Notes under the pieces: generated by a model
Databases searched by the model: none
What the model saw: only the letters and a program-made list of their open reading frames with translations
What the model was told of the DNA's origin: nothing
Shown here: positions 34,141-45,085 of the stretch, in pieces
How positions within the stretch are numbered: the first letter of the stretch is position 1
Layout of the letters: every line of letters begins with the position of its first letter
Position numbers and translations under genes: made by a program
Source: Lantana camara
Taxonomy: Eukaryota; Streptophyta; Magnoliopsida; Lamiales; Verbenaceae
NCBI GenBank assembly: GCA_037501455.1
Contig: CM074865.1
Coordinates: 11,788,501 to 11,852,500 of the forward strand
Direction: 5' to 3'
DNA: 64,000 nt

Positions 34141-34878
34141 CAATTATATAATCATTTTAAATAGTTGACCCACCAATTAAATGCTTGTGAATTACGATTA
34201 ATTTAAATTTATAAAAATTATATATTTGAGTATTAATTTATAAAAAAGGATACGAATATAGAGATATCATTTTTTTCTCTTTAATTTCTTATGTGAGCAG
34301 TATCTAAATATTTTCTTTATATTTATCATCCTTTCTCTACTTTTTAATATTATTTATGGACTTTTTGACTATTTACTATAATCAAGAGTTGTAAAAGAGA
34401 AAATTACTAACATATGCATGGCTGGCGCAACCATTTTTCCCAATGGAATGTTATTTAGTTATTTTATTCACTCCTTACAAATATAAAGATATCATTTTTT
34501 TTTCTTTAATTTTCTAGTGAACAGTATCTAACACAATATCACACTCCACAATTTAGGTAAATACACTTTTGGATAGAAGTATCTAAAACAATATTTATCA
34601 CACACTTTTGAATAGAAGATAGTTAATTTAAGAATTTACCTAAAAATATGATGAGATAGAAGTATCTAACACAATATTTTTCACACTTTTGAATAGAAGA
34701 TATGTAATTTAAGAATTTACCTAAAAATATGATGAGTATTCTTTTTTTCGATTGTAGCTCAAGTGTTGATAGAAAACCGTGTTGATAGAAAAACAAAATG
34801 TCTTTTGGTATAGGATGTTCGATGGAACCAAATACTCAAATCTCATGTTGATAGAAAAACAAAATTTTCTGTTATAAA
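34140..34878. other. AT-rich stretch with short direct repeats
   Basis: Contains repeated segments such as gaatagaagatagttaattt and aagaatttacctaaaaatat, occurring twice near 34600 and 34690. No gene recognised. Confidence 0.5.
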
Positions 34879-34887
34879 TTTTAAGTA

Positions 34888-35121
34888 GGGAAAATTACAT
34901 CCAACTACCCTGGGGTTTGACCTAATTACGAATCAGTCCCTCTTATTTCGTTTATTACATATTAACCCCTAAAAATACTGTTTCAATTACATTTTAACCC
35001 CTAAAGAGGGACTGATTTGTAATTGAAACAGTGTTTTTAGGGGTTGATATGTAATAAATGAAAAAAGAGGGACTGATTCGTAATTAGGGCAAACCTCAGG
35101 GTAGTTGGATGTAATTTACCC
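34888..35121. mobile_element. 234 bp hairpin MULE MITE
   Basis: Nearly the whole element is a terminal inverted repeat of about 105 bp per arm (GGGAAAATTACATCCAACTA on the left, GGGTAAATTACATCCAACTA as reverse complement of the right). A perfect 9 bp duplication ttttaagta flanks it (34879-34887 and 35122-35130). The 9 bp duplication and GGG ends are shared with the large MULE at 27772. It encodes nothing; transcripts would fold into a long hairpin. Confidence 0.9.
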
Positions 35122-35567
35122 TTTTAAGTATTAGGTTAGTATTTATAGATATTAAAAGAGATTTATTAAAATCTGATTAGAATTAGAATTATTAGTAGTC
35201 TAGATTCGTTGAGTAGGATTACGCTATAATGTTTTATAATTTGGAAACCTTATCCAATTATATTTCTAATATACATAAATTTGATTATAATTAGAAGAAT
35301 TAGCCATAATTACAATTGAATATGTAATATGAGTAAAAAAACACACAAGAATTAGAAAATCCCTAGTGGACTATAACATCGGGAAAAAAATATTAGAAAA
35401 TTAAATGCTCTTATTTTTAAGCAAACGAAACTGAAATTGAGAAGAAAACCTTTCATGCACGATGGAATTAAAAATCTAATTTCTTTAGAATTAATGGTAA
35501 TTGAAGAATTATCAAAGGAATAACTATTTCCGTCTAAATTCTGACAAAGGAAGTTATGTTGCAACCT

Positions 35568-35699
35568 ATTAACACCGGGGGACTAAAGTATATTGATATA
35601 TCTTTTAATATATTTAATTTAACAATTTATACGAATTAACACCGGGGGACTAAAGTATATTAATATATCTTTTAATATATTTAATTTAACAATTTATAA
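35568..35699. repeat. Two tandem copies of a 64-68 bp unit
   Basis: The unit runs from ttaacaccgggggactaaag to aacaatttata, at about 35568-35631 and 35636-35699, almost identical. It continues into the next tandem block. Confidence 0.8.
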
Positions 35700-36060
35700 C
35701 ATGTATTTACATAATTGGCCCTAATTAATAATTAGTAATATAATTATTATGAGGATATTTTAGGCGATCAACATCTTATATAATTCTCTTTTCGGAAGAG
35801 TCCTATTGAAATAAAATACTTTTTAATGTATTTAATTTAATAATTTATAACATGTATTTACATAATTGTCCCTAACTAATAATTATTAATAGAACTATTA
35901 AGAGGGTATTTTAGGCGACTTCTTTTTTCGGAAGAGTCCTATTGAAATAAATGCTTTTTAAGGTATTTAATTTAATAATTTATAACATGTATTTACATAA
36001 TTGTCCCTAACTAATAATTATTAATAGAACTATTAAGAGGGTATTTTAGGCGATGGACAT
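35690..36060. repeat. Three tandem copies of a 135-151 bp unit
   Basis: Each copy includes taacatgtatttacataatt, a run to ttttaggcga, and most include ttttcggaagagtcctattg. Copies start near 35696, 35847 and 35982, and the last two are the most alike. The block sits just inside the candidate Helitron 5' end, where subterminal repeats are common. Confidence 0.8.
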
Positions 36061-36061
36061 T

Positions 36062-36094
36062 TTGTAAGAAACTTATGTGCTTTTATAATATAGA
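36062..36094 (-). mobile_element. Candidate Helitron 5' terminus
   Basis: The minus strand reads TCTATATTATAAAAGCACAT with A immediately before the TC. Many plant Helitrons start TC followed by such an AT-rich motif and insert between A and T. It faces the two 3' ends at 27542 and 24361, implying an element of about 8.5 or 11.7 kb full of nested insertions. The pairing is inferred. Confidence 0.45.
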
Positions 36095-36099
36095 TAGAA

Positions 36100-36469
36100 T
36101 ATAATTTTTCAGCTCTAACTATCGAAATTAATTCTTTTTCCTTAAATTTAATATAAATCGACGGGATTCCGAGAAAAAACCCATCAAAATTATTATTTTT
36201 TTAATTTTAAAAAAACCCCAAGGAAAAACCTATCGGAATTAATTCTTTTTTATTTTTAAATTTGACATTTTCGATGAGATTCCCTTCAAAAATATTTTAA
36301 TTTACTTTTTTTTGTTTTATTTTTTCTCGGATTACTGTTGATTTTTTATTGGTTCATGAATTTTGAGGAAGGCTTTTCCTTTGAGTGTGGACTTGTCGGA
36401 ATTCCATCGGAATTAGTTATTTACGATAAAATTCGAAGGGAATTCTGACGGCCATGATTTCTTGTAGTG
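36100..36469. mobile_element. CACTA (En/Spm) element terminus
   Basis: The stretch ends at 36469 with ...atttcttgtagtg, the reverse complement of CACTACAAGAAAT, a standard plant CACTA end. Subterminal sequence has repeated ggaatt/gggattcc-like units (cgacgggattccg, cggaattccatcggaatt). The opposite end was not found, so this is a fragment or a non-autonomous remnant. Confidence 0.55.
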
Positions 36470-37350
36470 ATCATTATTATCAAATTTTAAAATAAGAAAT
36501 CATATTACACTTAAATAGTAGATAAATCATCGTTAATGATATGCATCAAATGACATTTTCTACGTGATCTATCGCTGATGAAATTTATTAGTGACAATAA
36601 TATTTGAATTTAGAGGCTCAAAGTGGATGACATTTAGATTACGTTTAGTGTTTATTAATTTGTGGGTAAAATTGAGAAGAAATAGATGAATAAGAAAGCA
36701 TGCGATATGTCTGATTAGTTTCATCGACCAGTTTTAATATTACTTGGGATATGTAAAATTATGCCTTTCCAAATATAACACTTAATCTCTTGATCTAACG
36801 ACAAGTACTATTCATAAAATTATAATCAGAAGTTGGTTTTTCAAAGACTCAAAAACCACTTGAAATAATTGTTTACCACATAATTATTTAATTTTAGAGT
36901 TTGCAAACACTCCCTAAATATCATGCGGTTGAAGAAAAATAATTGTTATCATGATATATAATTTTGTCAATAATATTTAATTTTATTTATTCATATTTGA
37001 ACCTATTAAATTTACAATCTTATATGAAATATTCTCTAAATCTCTCATAAGATGTGACAATAGATGGTTCATTCCACATGAAATATATAATGAATATTTA
37101 TACTTATATCCAATATATAATCATGAGTTGTGCCATTAATTCCAAAATAAAAAACGTACCAGTGAATACAAATTTAAGTTGGATTATTAATTTGATCATC
37201 AATACTTAATAATCCTTGATAGTGAAAATGGTGTATATTAAAATATAGTCTAACTTAATAATATACGGTGATAATGTATTTATCAACAGATAACATCAAT
37301 TTGAGTGAAATAACTATTTTTGGAGTATGATTTCCCATTGGAGTACAATT
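36470..37350. other. AT-rich non-coding stretch
   Basis: No conserved coding sequence or transposon terminus recognised. Confidence 0.4.
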
Positions 37351-37495
37351 TATGATGCACAGACACTTTTAAAAATATTATCTTATTGTGTCGGATATTC
37401 GTATCGGATACTATATTCGACACTCCTCACGTAAAAATTTTAAGGAAAAATTTGTATCGTGTCGGTGTTGCCATATCCGTATCCATGGATCATAG
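37351..37495. mobile_element. hAT MITE of the GACACGG family, diverged copy
   Basis: Starts tatgatgcacagacac and ends ccgtatccatggatcatag. The interior gacacg units have decayed to gatacg-like forms. No 8 bp duplication is recognisable, so it is older than the other copies. Confidence 0.6.
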
Positions 37496-37795
37496 AGTGT
37501 GGTCCTTAGCAATGAAATCCTTAACTACTTCCATTGATGATGTTTTGTGCCCAGATTTAAACTGTAGGTTTCTCAAATGTATGATGTTAACCGGACCCTA
37601 CAGGTTACAGTTTCAGGCACATATGTTAGCCAAATTAATTTCACATATAATTGATATTCCCAACCCCGAAACAAAAGTTTTGCACTGGTCCCAATTCTAA
37701 TCGCTTTATCGCTCATCTTGTCGTCCATCCCTCAACATCGCTGTCTCTCTCTTCAGATTTTCTTTCCTTATATGACAAAATAAAGGTTTAATTAG

Positions 37796-37977
37796 AGGGG
37801 ATAATTCTAATCCGAGCTTATCTCGATCAAATCGGTAGAATGAAAGGATGAGTGTTTTATATTTATCGTATAATTAATGTAAAACACAAATTAAACTATA
37901 AATTTAATACACTTATTCTATTACTTGGTTGGGTTGGATTCGATCGAACAGAAGTCCGAACTATCTAGAATTTTCCT
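37796..37977. mobile_element. MULE-type MITE, GGATAATTCTA family, copy 1
   Basis: Ends ggataattctaatccgagct...tctagaattttcc; flanks taattagag and taattggaa agree at 7 of 9 bases. Related to 40239-40422 and 59262-59422, sharing an internal gtaaaacac-like segment. Confidence 0.6.
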
Positions 37978-38507
37978 AATTGGAAATGTATAGTTTGCAC
38001 ATGGGGCTTGTAGAATGGGCATGCTAATCAGTGTCGATTCCTTTCTACTTAAAGATAACTGACACCAATAATAACATTTGTTTAACTAACCACCTACGTA
38101 TCATTTGTTTTAGCCATCAAATTAAACTCTCTTTGTCCTAGAAACATTTTGTACTTTCCTGGAGATTAATATTCCATTAACAATCATAAGAACTTTGGTG
38201 GCTGCGTTCGTATAATCAATTAACATCATCGTTTTGTTCTTGCTTGATAGAGAGAAAGAAATTTAATTAATTAATGGATCAAACTTGGAACTAATTCTAT
38301 ATATATAAATATATGCCAACATCGTATTATTATTTTGCAGAGAATACACATGCACGACATGATTTGGCAATCATAGCCAATATATATAAGAGCGGTACTC
38401 TCTCTTTACAAGTTAAGACAATAACGCACAAATCGATTAAGCAAGAATTAAGCTTAATCCAAACCCCATCTTAACACTAATCACCAAACCCTATTCAATT
38501 AAATTAT

Positions 38508-39281
38508 TCAAGCATCCGCCAGATGCTGCACATTCGCCGCCGCCGCCGGCTGATGACAATACCCTTTCGCCGCCACCGGAAAATAACTCCCACTAGACAT
38601 CGGCACTGGAAACCCGATTCCGGCAGCCGCTGTGGGCCGATTCGCCGCCACCCTCTCAAGCGACTGCACCTGACTTTTCAAGAACTTAACATAATGAATC
38701 GCCTCATCGAGCATGGAGGCAGTGTCCATTTTAGTCCCACCGGGAACCAGTCTCTGCAGAATCCTAATCCTCTCACTTATCCTTTCCCGGCGGTGGCGCG
38801 CCGCCACGGATTGCGGGTCCGTCGAAATCTTGACGTTCCTCCTCTTCGGCGGCTTTACCGATTCGGGGTCAATGTGGATCGGCTGCATCGCCGCTATCCT
38901 GAAAATCATCTCACGCATCGCGGCCATCGAATTCCGCTTCGCCGCCGCGTCACCGGGGTATTCGTCCGGTTTCCATCTCCCCCCGCCGGAGGTGGGGGGG
39001 AAGTGTGGCGGCGCGGATGGGTCGTGATGGGATCCCCCCGAAAACGATATGGTGGAGTGGTGGTGGAGGTTCGTGAATGCGGGCGGAGATGAAACGTGTA
39101 GGTTTTCAAGAACGGCGGCGTTTTGGTCGCTGTTATTACAGGAGACGGCGGCGATGTGGTGGTTGGTTAGTCCCATCATCTCATCGGAGTAAGTGGCTGA
39201 GAAATCATGCAGCTTGTCCATCTGCATCAGCATCATATCCATCTGATCTTCGGCGGCGGATTTCATGAAGTCAATGTCCAT
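38508..39281 (-). CDS. HEC1/HEC2: HECATE-type bHLH transcription factor
   Basis: A single-exon frame of 257 residues. Residues about 119-150 ([20 protein letters not shown] and PPKRRNV) followed by a bHLH at about 155-204 ([37 protein letters not shown]) are the signature of HEC1/HEC2 proteins. The N-terminus is rich in Met, His and Ser, and the C-terminus in Ala. The basic region lacks the classic Glu of E-box binders, as is usual for HEC. In Arabidopsis these nuclear factors act with SPATULA in carpel transmitting tract and shoot meristem control. I chose the ATG at 39281 (MDIDFMK), matching the family start, over the one nine codons upstream. A TATA box lies about 275 bp upstream. The gene is isolated, with no neighbour within 2 kb. 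Confidence 0.95.
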   Translation of the reverse strand: MDIDFMKSAAEDQMDMMLMQMDKLHDFSATYSDEMMGLTNHHIAAVSCNNSDQNAAVLENLHVSSPPAFTNLHHHSTISFSGGSHHDPSAPPHFPPTSGGGRWKPDEYPGDAAAKRNSMAAMREMIFRIAAMQPIHIDPESVKPPKRRNVKISTDPQSVAARHRRERISERIRILQRLVPGGTKMDTASMLDEAIHYVKFLKSQVQSLERVAANRPTAAAGIGFPVPMSSGSYFPVAAKGYCHQPAAAANVQHLADA

Positions 39282-39556
39282 TTCTTGAACACACACTATT
39301 ACACACACAATATATATCTATATATATACGTTTATTCTGAAAAAGGAAAGAAAAAAAAGGAAGGGTTTTCTGGGAGGAAGAAAAGCAGGAGATAGAGTGA
39401 TGGGCAAGGTGAAGAGAAGATTGTTGAGACTGAGAGTTTTATCAGAAAGAGCAGCAGTGTTAGTATTAGGTGTGGAAGAAGAAATGGAGAACTGGAAATT
39501 AGGAATAAATTAAAATAGTGATATCGGGAACAGGTTAATTCAACCACTGCCAAAGC

Positions 39557-39565
39557 TATATATAA
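39557..39565 (-). promoter_or_regulatory. TATA box of the HEC gene
   Basis: The minus strand reads ttaTATATAgctttgg about 275 bp upstream of the ATG, giving a predicted leader of about 250 nt that includes a purine-rich/pyrimidine-rich tract (39340-39500). Confidence 0.5.
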
Positions 39566-39599
39566 CAAGTGGTTCATTATTATATATAAAAATATTTTG

Positions 39600-40229
39600 A
39601 AGAAATGAGAAAATACGTTGCTTATACATCATCCCATTTAATATTATATATTGGCAATTATCATAAAGTTGGTGAACTTTTATTTTTGCTTTTTCCTAAA
39701 AAAATTTAAAACCAGGGTTTGTCTTTTTATTTAATTATATAAGAATAAATAAAAGATATATCTTCTGCGCCTTATGAGAAGTGTCAGATATTCCCGCGGG
39801 GGTATTATTTTATGTATAGATATTATATTTGCTGCATAGAAAAGCATCATCAACAAATTTGCTAGCTATGTCACAAAGACGTCGCTATTTTTGAAATTAT
39901 TATTTTGGGCCACCCTCTTAGCTCTTACATATATATGAGAAAGATTCCACTCACTATATATATATATATATATATGCATGTATGTATATATTCATGAATT
40001 ATATTTGTATAAAACACCAAGAACATGAGATTTCATGCATGATGATGAAAGAGTAATTAATCAACAAATTAATACGCAAACTAAGCATAATGTTGTCAAA
40101 GTAGAGCAATAATTATGATTCTTGTTTTTCTATTTCGTCGTTCCTTGACTTGACATAACTTATATCTATGCCATTATACGAACAATTATGGAAACCCGAT
40201 TCCTATCATACAAAATGAGGGCTTATAGA
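39600..40229. other. Upstream region of HEC, AT-rich
   Basis: No gene. It contains a short TA run near 39955-39975 and otherwise unique AT-rich sequence that may hold HEC regulatory sites, none identifiable by eye. Confidence 0.4.
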
Positions 40230-40238
40230 GTTTGTATT

Positions 40239-40422
40239 GGGTAATTCTAGCCCGAGCCTGGCTCGGTCAAATCGGTGTAACGAGGGGGCGAGCTAGTGTT
40301 TTACACTTGTCGTGTGGTTGGTGGAAAGTTTGGAGAGAGTGACCAATCAAATGGCAAGTGTAATACACTTGCCTTTTTAATTGGTTGGATCCGGCCAAGC
40401 CGGGTCTGGGCTAGAATTTTCC
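40239..40422. mobile_element. MULE-type MITE, GGATAATTCTA family, copy 2
   Basis: Perfect 9 bp duplication gtttgtatt (40230-40238 and 40423-40431). Ends gggtaattctagcccgagcc and the matching gggctagaattttcc. Internal segment gtgttttacacttgtcgtgt is partly palindromic with the opposite half. Confidence 0.85.
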
Positions 40423-40948
40423 GTTTGTATTGATCTATTCATGATTAACATGTCATCTCGGGGTTTTTGTTTTGTATAGCAACTCGACCGATTCAATCGT
40501 TTTTTTATACATTTCATTTTTCGACGACAAAATAGGATCATATCTTCATAATTAAGTAGTTTAACATTGAATATGTTAAACTACTTAACATTGAATATTT
40601 TTTTACTGCAAATTGATTTCGCCTGCTGGAATTCACACGTGACGAACTATGAGTTCATCGCGAGTAAAATTTGATCGGGTATCCGACATGTAAAACGGGT
40701 TCCAGTCAAAATGTGCATTAAATTACATGACTTTTAAAATACGATCTTCTTTTATCGCCGAAAAATGAATTCTATAAAAGATACTGAATCAGTTGAATTT
40801 CTTTTTTTTTTAAAAAAAAAGAAGAACGGTCAGTCAGACCGTGAAGAGTTTAAAGTTGAATTGGTCGAGTTAGTATACTAAATTTGAAATTCTCCCCAAA
40901 TATTAACGATTTACCCCTTTGAAAACTTGAAATGATTTCAATTCAATA

Positions 40949-40949
40949 T

Positions 40950-40988
<39 letters not shown>
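40949..40988. repeat. (TA)n(GA)n compound microsatellite
   Basis: About 16 bp of TA followed by about 24 bp of GA. Confidence 0.9.
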
Positions 40989-41609
40989 GAAACGAATGAT
41001 AAAGAGGGTAAAGATAGATGAAGAAGATGCATTATGATGGAATTTGGCCCACTGTTGCAATGGCAGAGATCTAATCTACCAACTGTTCCAGGGTTGCCAT
41101 AAGTGCTTTTGGTGCTCCATATATATAACTTTGATCGATCAATCTAACTTTGCCTTAAATTTTACTTTCTTTTAACAACCCTAAAACCCCACTCACATGA
41201 CTCGCGTCAGAATACCCACCACCACTCACCGCCGCTCACCGCCCCCCCGTCAAATTCCGGCGCCGGCCACTTCTCCAACCTATCCAGATATATAGAAGAA
41301 AACATCATAAATAATCAAAGAATTGCAAAAATAAAACTTTGTATTTGTCACATTATGAGTAATTATAATATCTTAATATTTTGTGTTTTATAATACTATA
41401 TCATGACAAAAAAGAAAAGGCAATTATTTATTTTGCGTGGGCAATTTCATGAGGTGAAATTAATTAAAACAATGAGGGGCCTATGCTCGTATTCTGGAAG
41501 GTTCAAATAAATTAGGTTTGGCACACTAATCGAGGCGGATCAGGTTATGACTGCAACAACTGTTTCATGTGCTGTTTATATAGCTTAACGGACTTTACCG
41601 CCTGTGAAC

Positions 41610-42120
41610 CTCTAAAGCACGGACACGCCTAAAAAATGGCCCGTTCAGTGTCCGACACGTGTCGGACACGGACACGGCTCGGACACGGCACGGACACGTG
41701 TCGGACACGGCTGAAGGAGTGTCCGAAAAAAAAAAAAAAAAAAAAAAATTGGGACACGGTGTCGGACACGGCGAGGTGGAGTGTCCGACACGGCTCGGAC
41801 ACGGCGGAGCAAATTTGATCATTTTTTTATGCTTTTTTTAATATTTTTTGAATTTTTTGGAGAGAAAATTGAAATAACAAAACTTATTTTAGTTTTTAAT
41901 ATTATATATTTTTATAAATATTTTATGTTACATAGATTATACTTATAAAATATTTTTATTTTTATATAAAATATCTTTATTTATATATAAAATATATTTA
42001 TTTGTATAAAATATAGCCGTGTCGGAGCCGTGTCGTGTCCTAAAATTTTGAAAAAATCCGTGTCGCCGTGTCCGTGTCGTGTCGTGTCCGTGTCACCGTG
42101 TCCGTGTCCGTGCAACATAG
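41610..42120. mobile_element. hAT MITE of the GACACGG family, long copy (511 bp)
   Basis: Perfect 8 bp duplication ctgtgaac (41602-41609 and 42121-42128). Ends ctctaaagcacggacacg and cgtgtccgtgcaacatag. Both subterminal regions hold dense arrays of cggacacgg in opposite orientation, separated by an A-run (41728-41748) and AT-rich filler. It is three to four times longer than the other copies and may be close to the family progenitor. Confidence 0.85.
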
Positions 42121-42129
42121 CTGTGAACT

Positions 42130-42582
42130 AACTTCTACTTCTATCTCCTTTTACTTTCTCTGAATATTTTGGCAGGTTTTTTCCTAGCTTCTCCATGCTT
42201 CAAACATTTTCTGCTAATTATTTTCAGTCAGGATTCATCTTTCAAAAATCTAGTTTGGTGTGAGTTTAGTCTGAAATAATTGTATTTATATGTTATGTTT
42301 AATTAACAATGCATATCAAGATTCGAGAGATCAGTTTCATGCTCGACACAAGACGAAGATCGTTTATTTATGTTGATTAGGTCAATCAAATCTGATTGCA
42401 TTAACCTAACTCATCAACTAAAAATGAGCCAATCATGAGGTTATATTAACATTATTTTTATATTTATCCCATCAAGTCACCGACAACAAAATTATCAGGG
42501 AGGAATCTCACCTTATAGCATTAAGTTCAACTGGGTAATAACATGTTTACTCAAGGTAAAAACATTTTCCCATTCTACCCTC

Positions 42583-42616
<34 letters not shown>

Positions 42617-44910
42617 CTGCAGCAAAGCTCCAATGAGAACAAATATTAAATGATTAACATTATCAACCGAGACTTCTAATGGGTAAATAATAAGTTACAT
42701 TCTAATTTAAGCCCACTCAATCAAGCCATAACTAATCATATAACTATATAAGTAAATATATGACACTTATTATTTGATTGATCACATTTCACTAAATTTT
42801 CCAATAATTACACAATAAAAATAAAATCCTCGCTCCTCGTTATACTGATTCCACCGAGCTCTACAAATCTTGAGAACGCGACTTTCGCCTGAGGCCGGGA
42901 CAAACCAACGTTCACAAATTGCATGCATACACAAATCATGATCAAATTCAAACTAGTACAATATCACCTGCCAAAAACAACTTCTTACAACTAATTAACT
43001 AAGCTAATTAAATAAATCAACTTCCTATGCAGTCGTCGATCCGTAAACAGCCGAAAACTGCAACGTCGTCCCGACGACCGCTTCTCCATCGAAATTTGAC
43101 AGTTTTATTGCATTCCACAATCACTTCTTTACGTGTAGTCGTGAAATGGAAACACAAGCTGCCTAGGACAAAACACTCACTTTGTTACACAAACCAGATG
43201 CACTGAATTATTATTTTAAATTTACTATAACGCCACACTTATGTTTCATTTATAGAAATAAAAATATGAGATAATAATAATAATAATGGAGCATATGGTG
43301 GTGTAGAGGGGCTGTTTGGCTGCCTGCTTTTCAGCAACAGCCATCCAAAGAAAATCTCTCAGCACCCTAATTTCAAGCACCGTCCAAAACTGTGTAAACA
43401 AATACCACTAGCAAATGAATATTCATTCCCCCTCTCTCTAAGCCAACCATTAACAAAAGAAAGTTTTATCTTTTAATTTTTTAAGGGGAAAAAATAATAA
43501 TAATTCGAACAAGACATGAATAAAGAGACATGTTCTCTGCAAGAAGAGGTTCGATTGGATAAAAGAATCCACAAGTAGAGAGATTTTGTTGTTGGGTGGG
43601 GCTTTTTTTTTTTTTTCTTTCCTTTTTTTATTTTTTATTTTTTTTACTTTGCATTATCACCTTATCTTATCTTCCCACCTTCTATTGTTTAATACCTCTT
43701 TCTTCTACTAGTCTACATATAATTATTTAAAAACCGAATAGTTGTAATATATATGTATAAATATGAGCATAGTGTATATGTTAAATATATAATATGTATA
43801 TAGTCTCAATTTTCCACATCCTTCCTTTGTGATTGGAAATTGCAGGCAAAATTTATTATAGTATTGCAGGGAGAAGTGGTCCCTTTTTTGGTGTTTGTTT
43901 TTATTTCTCGTAGTAGCATGATTTGCATAGGTCCAAGTTGGAGGGATTTTTAGTATTGCTCCATTGCCAAATTGCATAAACCAAAGAAAAACCGGCAATA
44001 GCGCAAGAAACAACGTATAGTGCTAGTTGCTTGCTCGCAACCGTTGTCTACTCTTTTTCTCAAGTACACTTTTCTAGGAAACATAAAAGTCATAAATAGA
44101 TGTAGGGGGGAAAGTCCTTTGATCAATAATGGAAGAAATGCAAAATGGGGATAGCAACTTTCCCAACTTGTATTTTTTAAATTTGTTTTTGGGGGGATCA
44201 CAAAATCAACCTGTAACTCAAAAAAAGTCGTATTTTCGGACAATCACTGTTGAGGATAGTTGGTATCCCGATTTTGAATTTTTTCCATCAATAATGGGGT
44301 AGTATTGTTGTTTTCTTTGAAAAACTGGGTTTTAATTTGTCCATATAAAGTCATTAAATTATACTAGGACCTCGGACATTTCATTTTTTGCGTAATAACA
44401 TCCCCAAGTAGATTATTGTTGTTGCGTTGTAGTTTCAGCTTGGGATCCCTAATGAATGTTGGGGACCTTAATGTTATCATTAAAACCTGAGGGATTATTT
44501 TGTTACCCTCAAAACTCAGAGGTAGTAAATGTAATTTCAAAAAAATAAGAAAGAAAAAATAGAAGTTGCTATTTAGGGGAAGTTGCCAGGACTTTCAAAT
44601 ATAATTTCCTTTTGACAGTCCAACTTGTCAATAGTCACTAATGAATTAAAATTTCGAATTTAATGCAAATTCTAAAAATTGCAAGACATATATGATGATA
44701 TTTTGTTTTTCTCCACTAAATAAAGACAAAGCAAGTTAGTATTAATTCTTCAATTAGGTAGGAAACTTTGAGTAAATTAAGTTGTTTGTTGGGTAGCAAC
44801 ACCAGATTTATAATTTCATCAAGAATTCAAGATAGTATGATTAAAGCCCCATCTATTTTTGTAACTCGATAGTTCAAAATGGGCTCAGTTTATTCCCAAA
44901 GACCGAATAA
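42130..44910. other. Long AT-rich intergenic stretch
   Basis: No conserved coding sequence recognised. A (GA)n run lies at 42585-42613 and a T-rich block at 43600-43650. Short open frames here show no family similarity. Confidence 0.45.
42585..42613. repeat. (GA)n microsatellite
   Basis: About 14 uninterrupted GA units. Confidence 0.9.
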
Positions 44911-45085
44911 CTATGATGCACAGACACGGACACGGCGACACGGACACGACACGACGCGGATACGACGACACGAATTTTTTCTTGAATTTTCCACTTGAGG
45001 AGTGTCGGACACGGTGTCCGACACGAGTGACCGACACGACACGACACGGCAAAATGATATTTTTAGAAGTGTCCGTGTATCATAG
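44911..45085. mobile_element. hAT MITE of the GACACGG family, copy 4
   Basis: Ends ctatgatgcacagacac...gtccgtgtatcatag. The flanks ccgaataa (44903-44910) and tcgaataa (45086-45093) differ at one base. Confidence 0.8.

Noticed and set aside
38523..39109. Long open frames opposite or in other frames of the HEC gene
   Set aside because: Shadows of the GC-rich bHLH coding sequence.
41205..41285. GC-rich segment readable on the minus strand as LDRLEKWPAPEFDGG and a stop
   Set aside because: Short, without splice partner or recognised family; could be a gene-end relic but cannot be supported.
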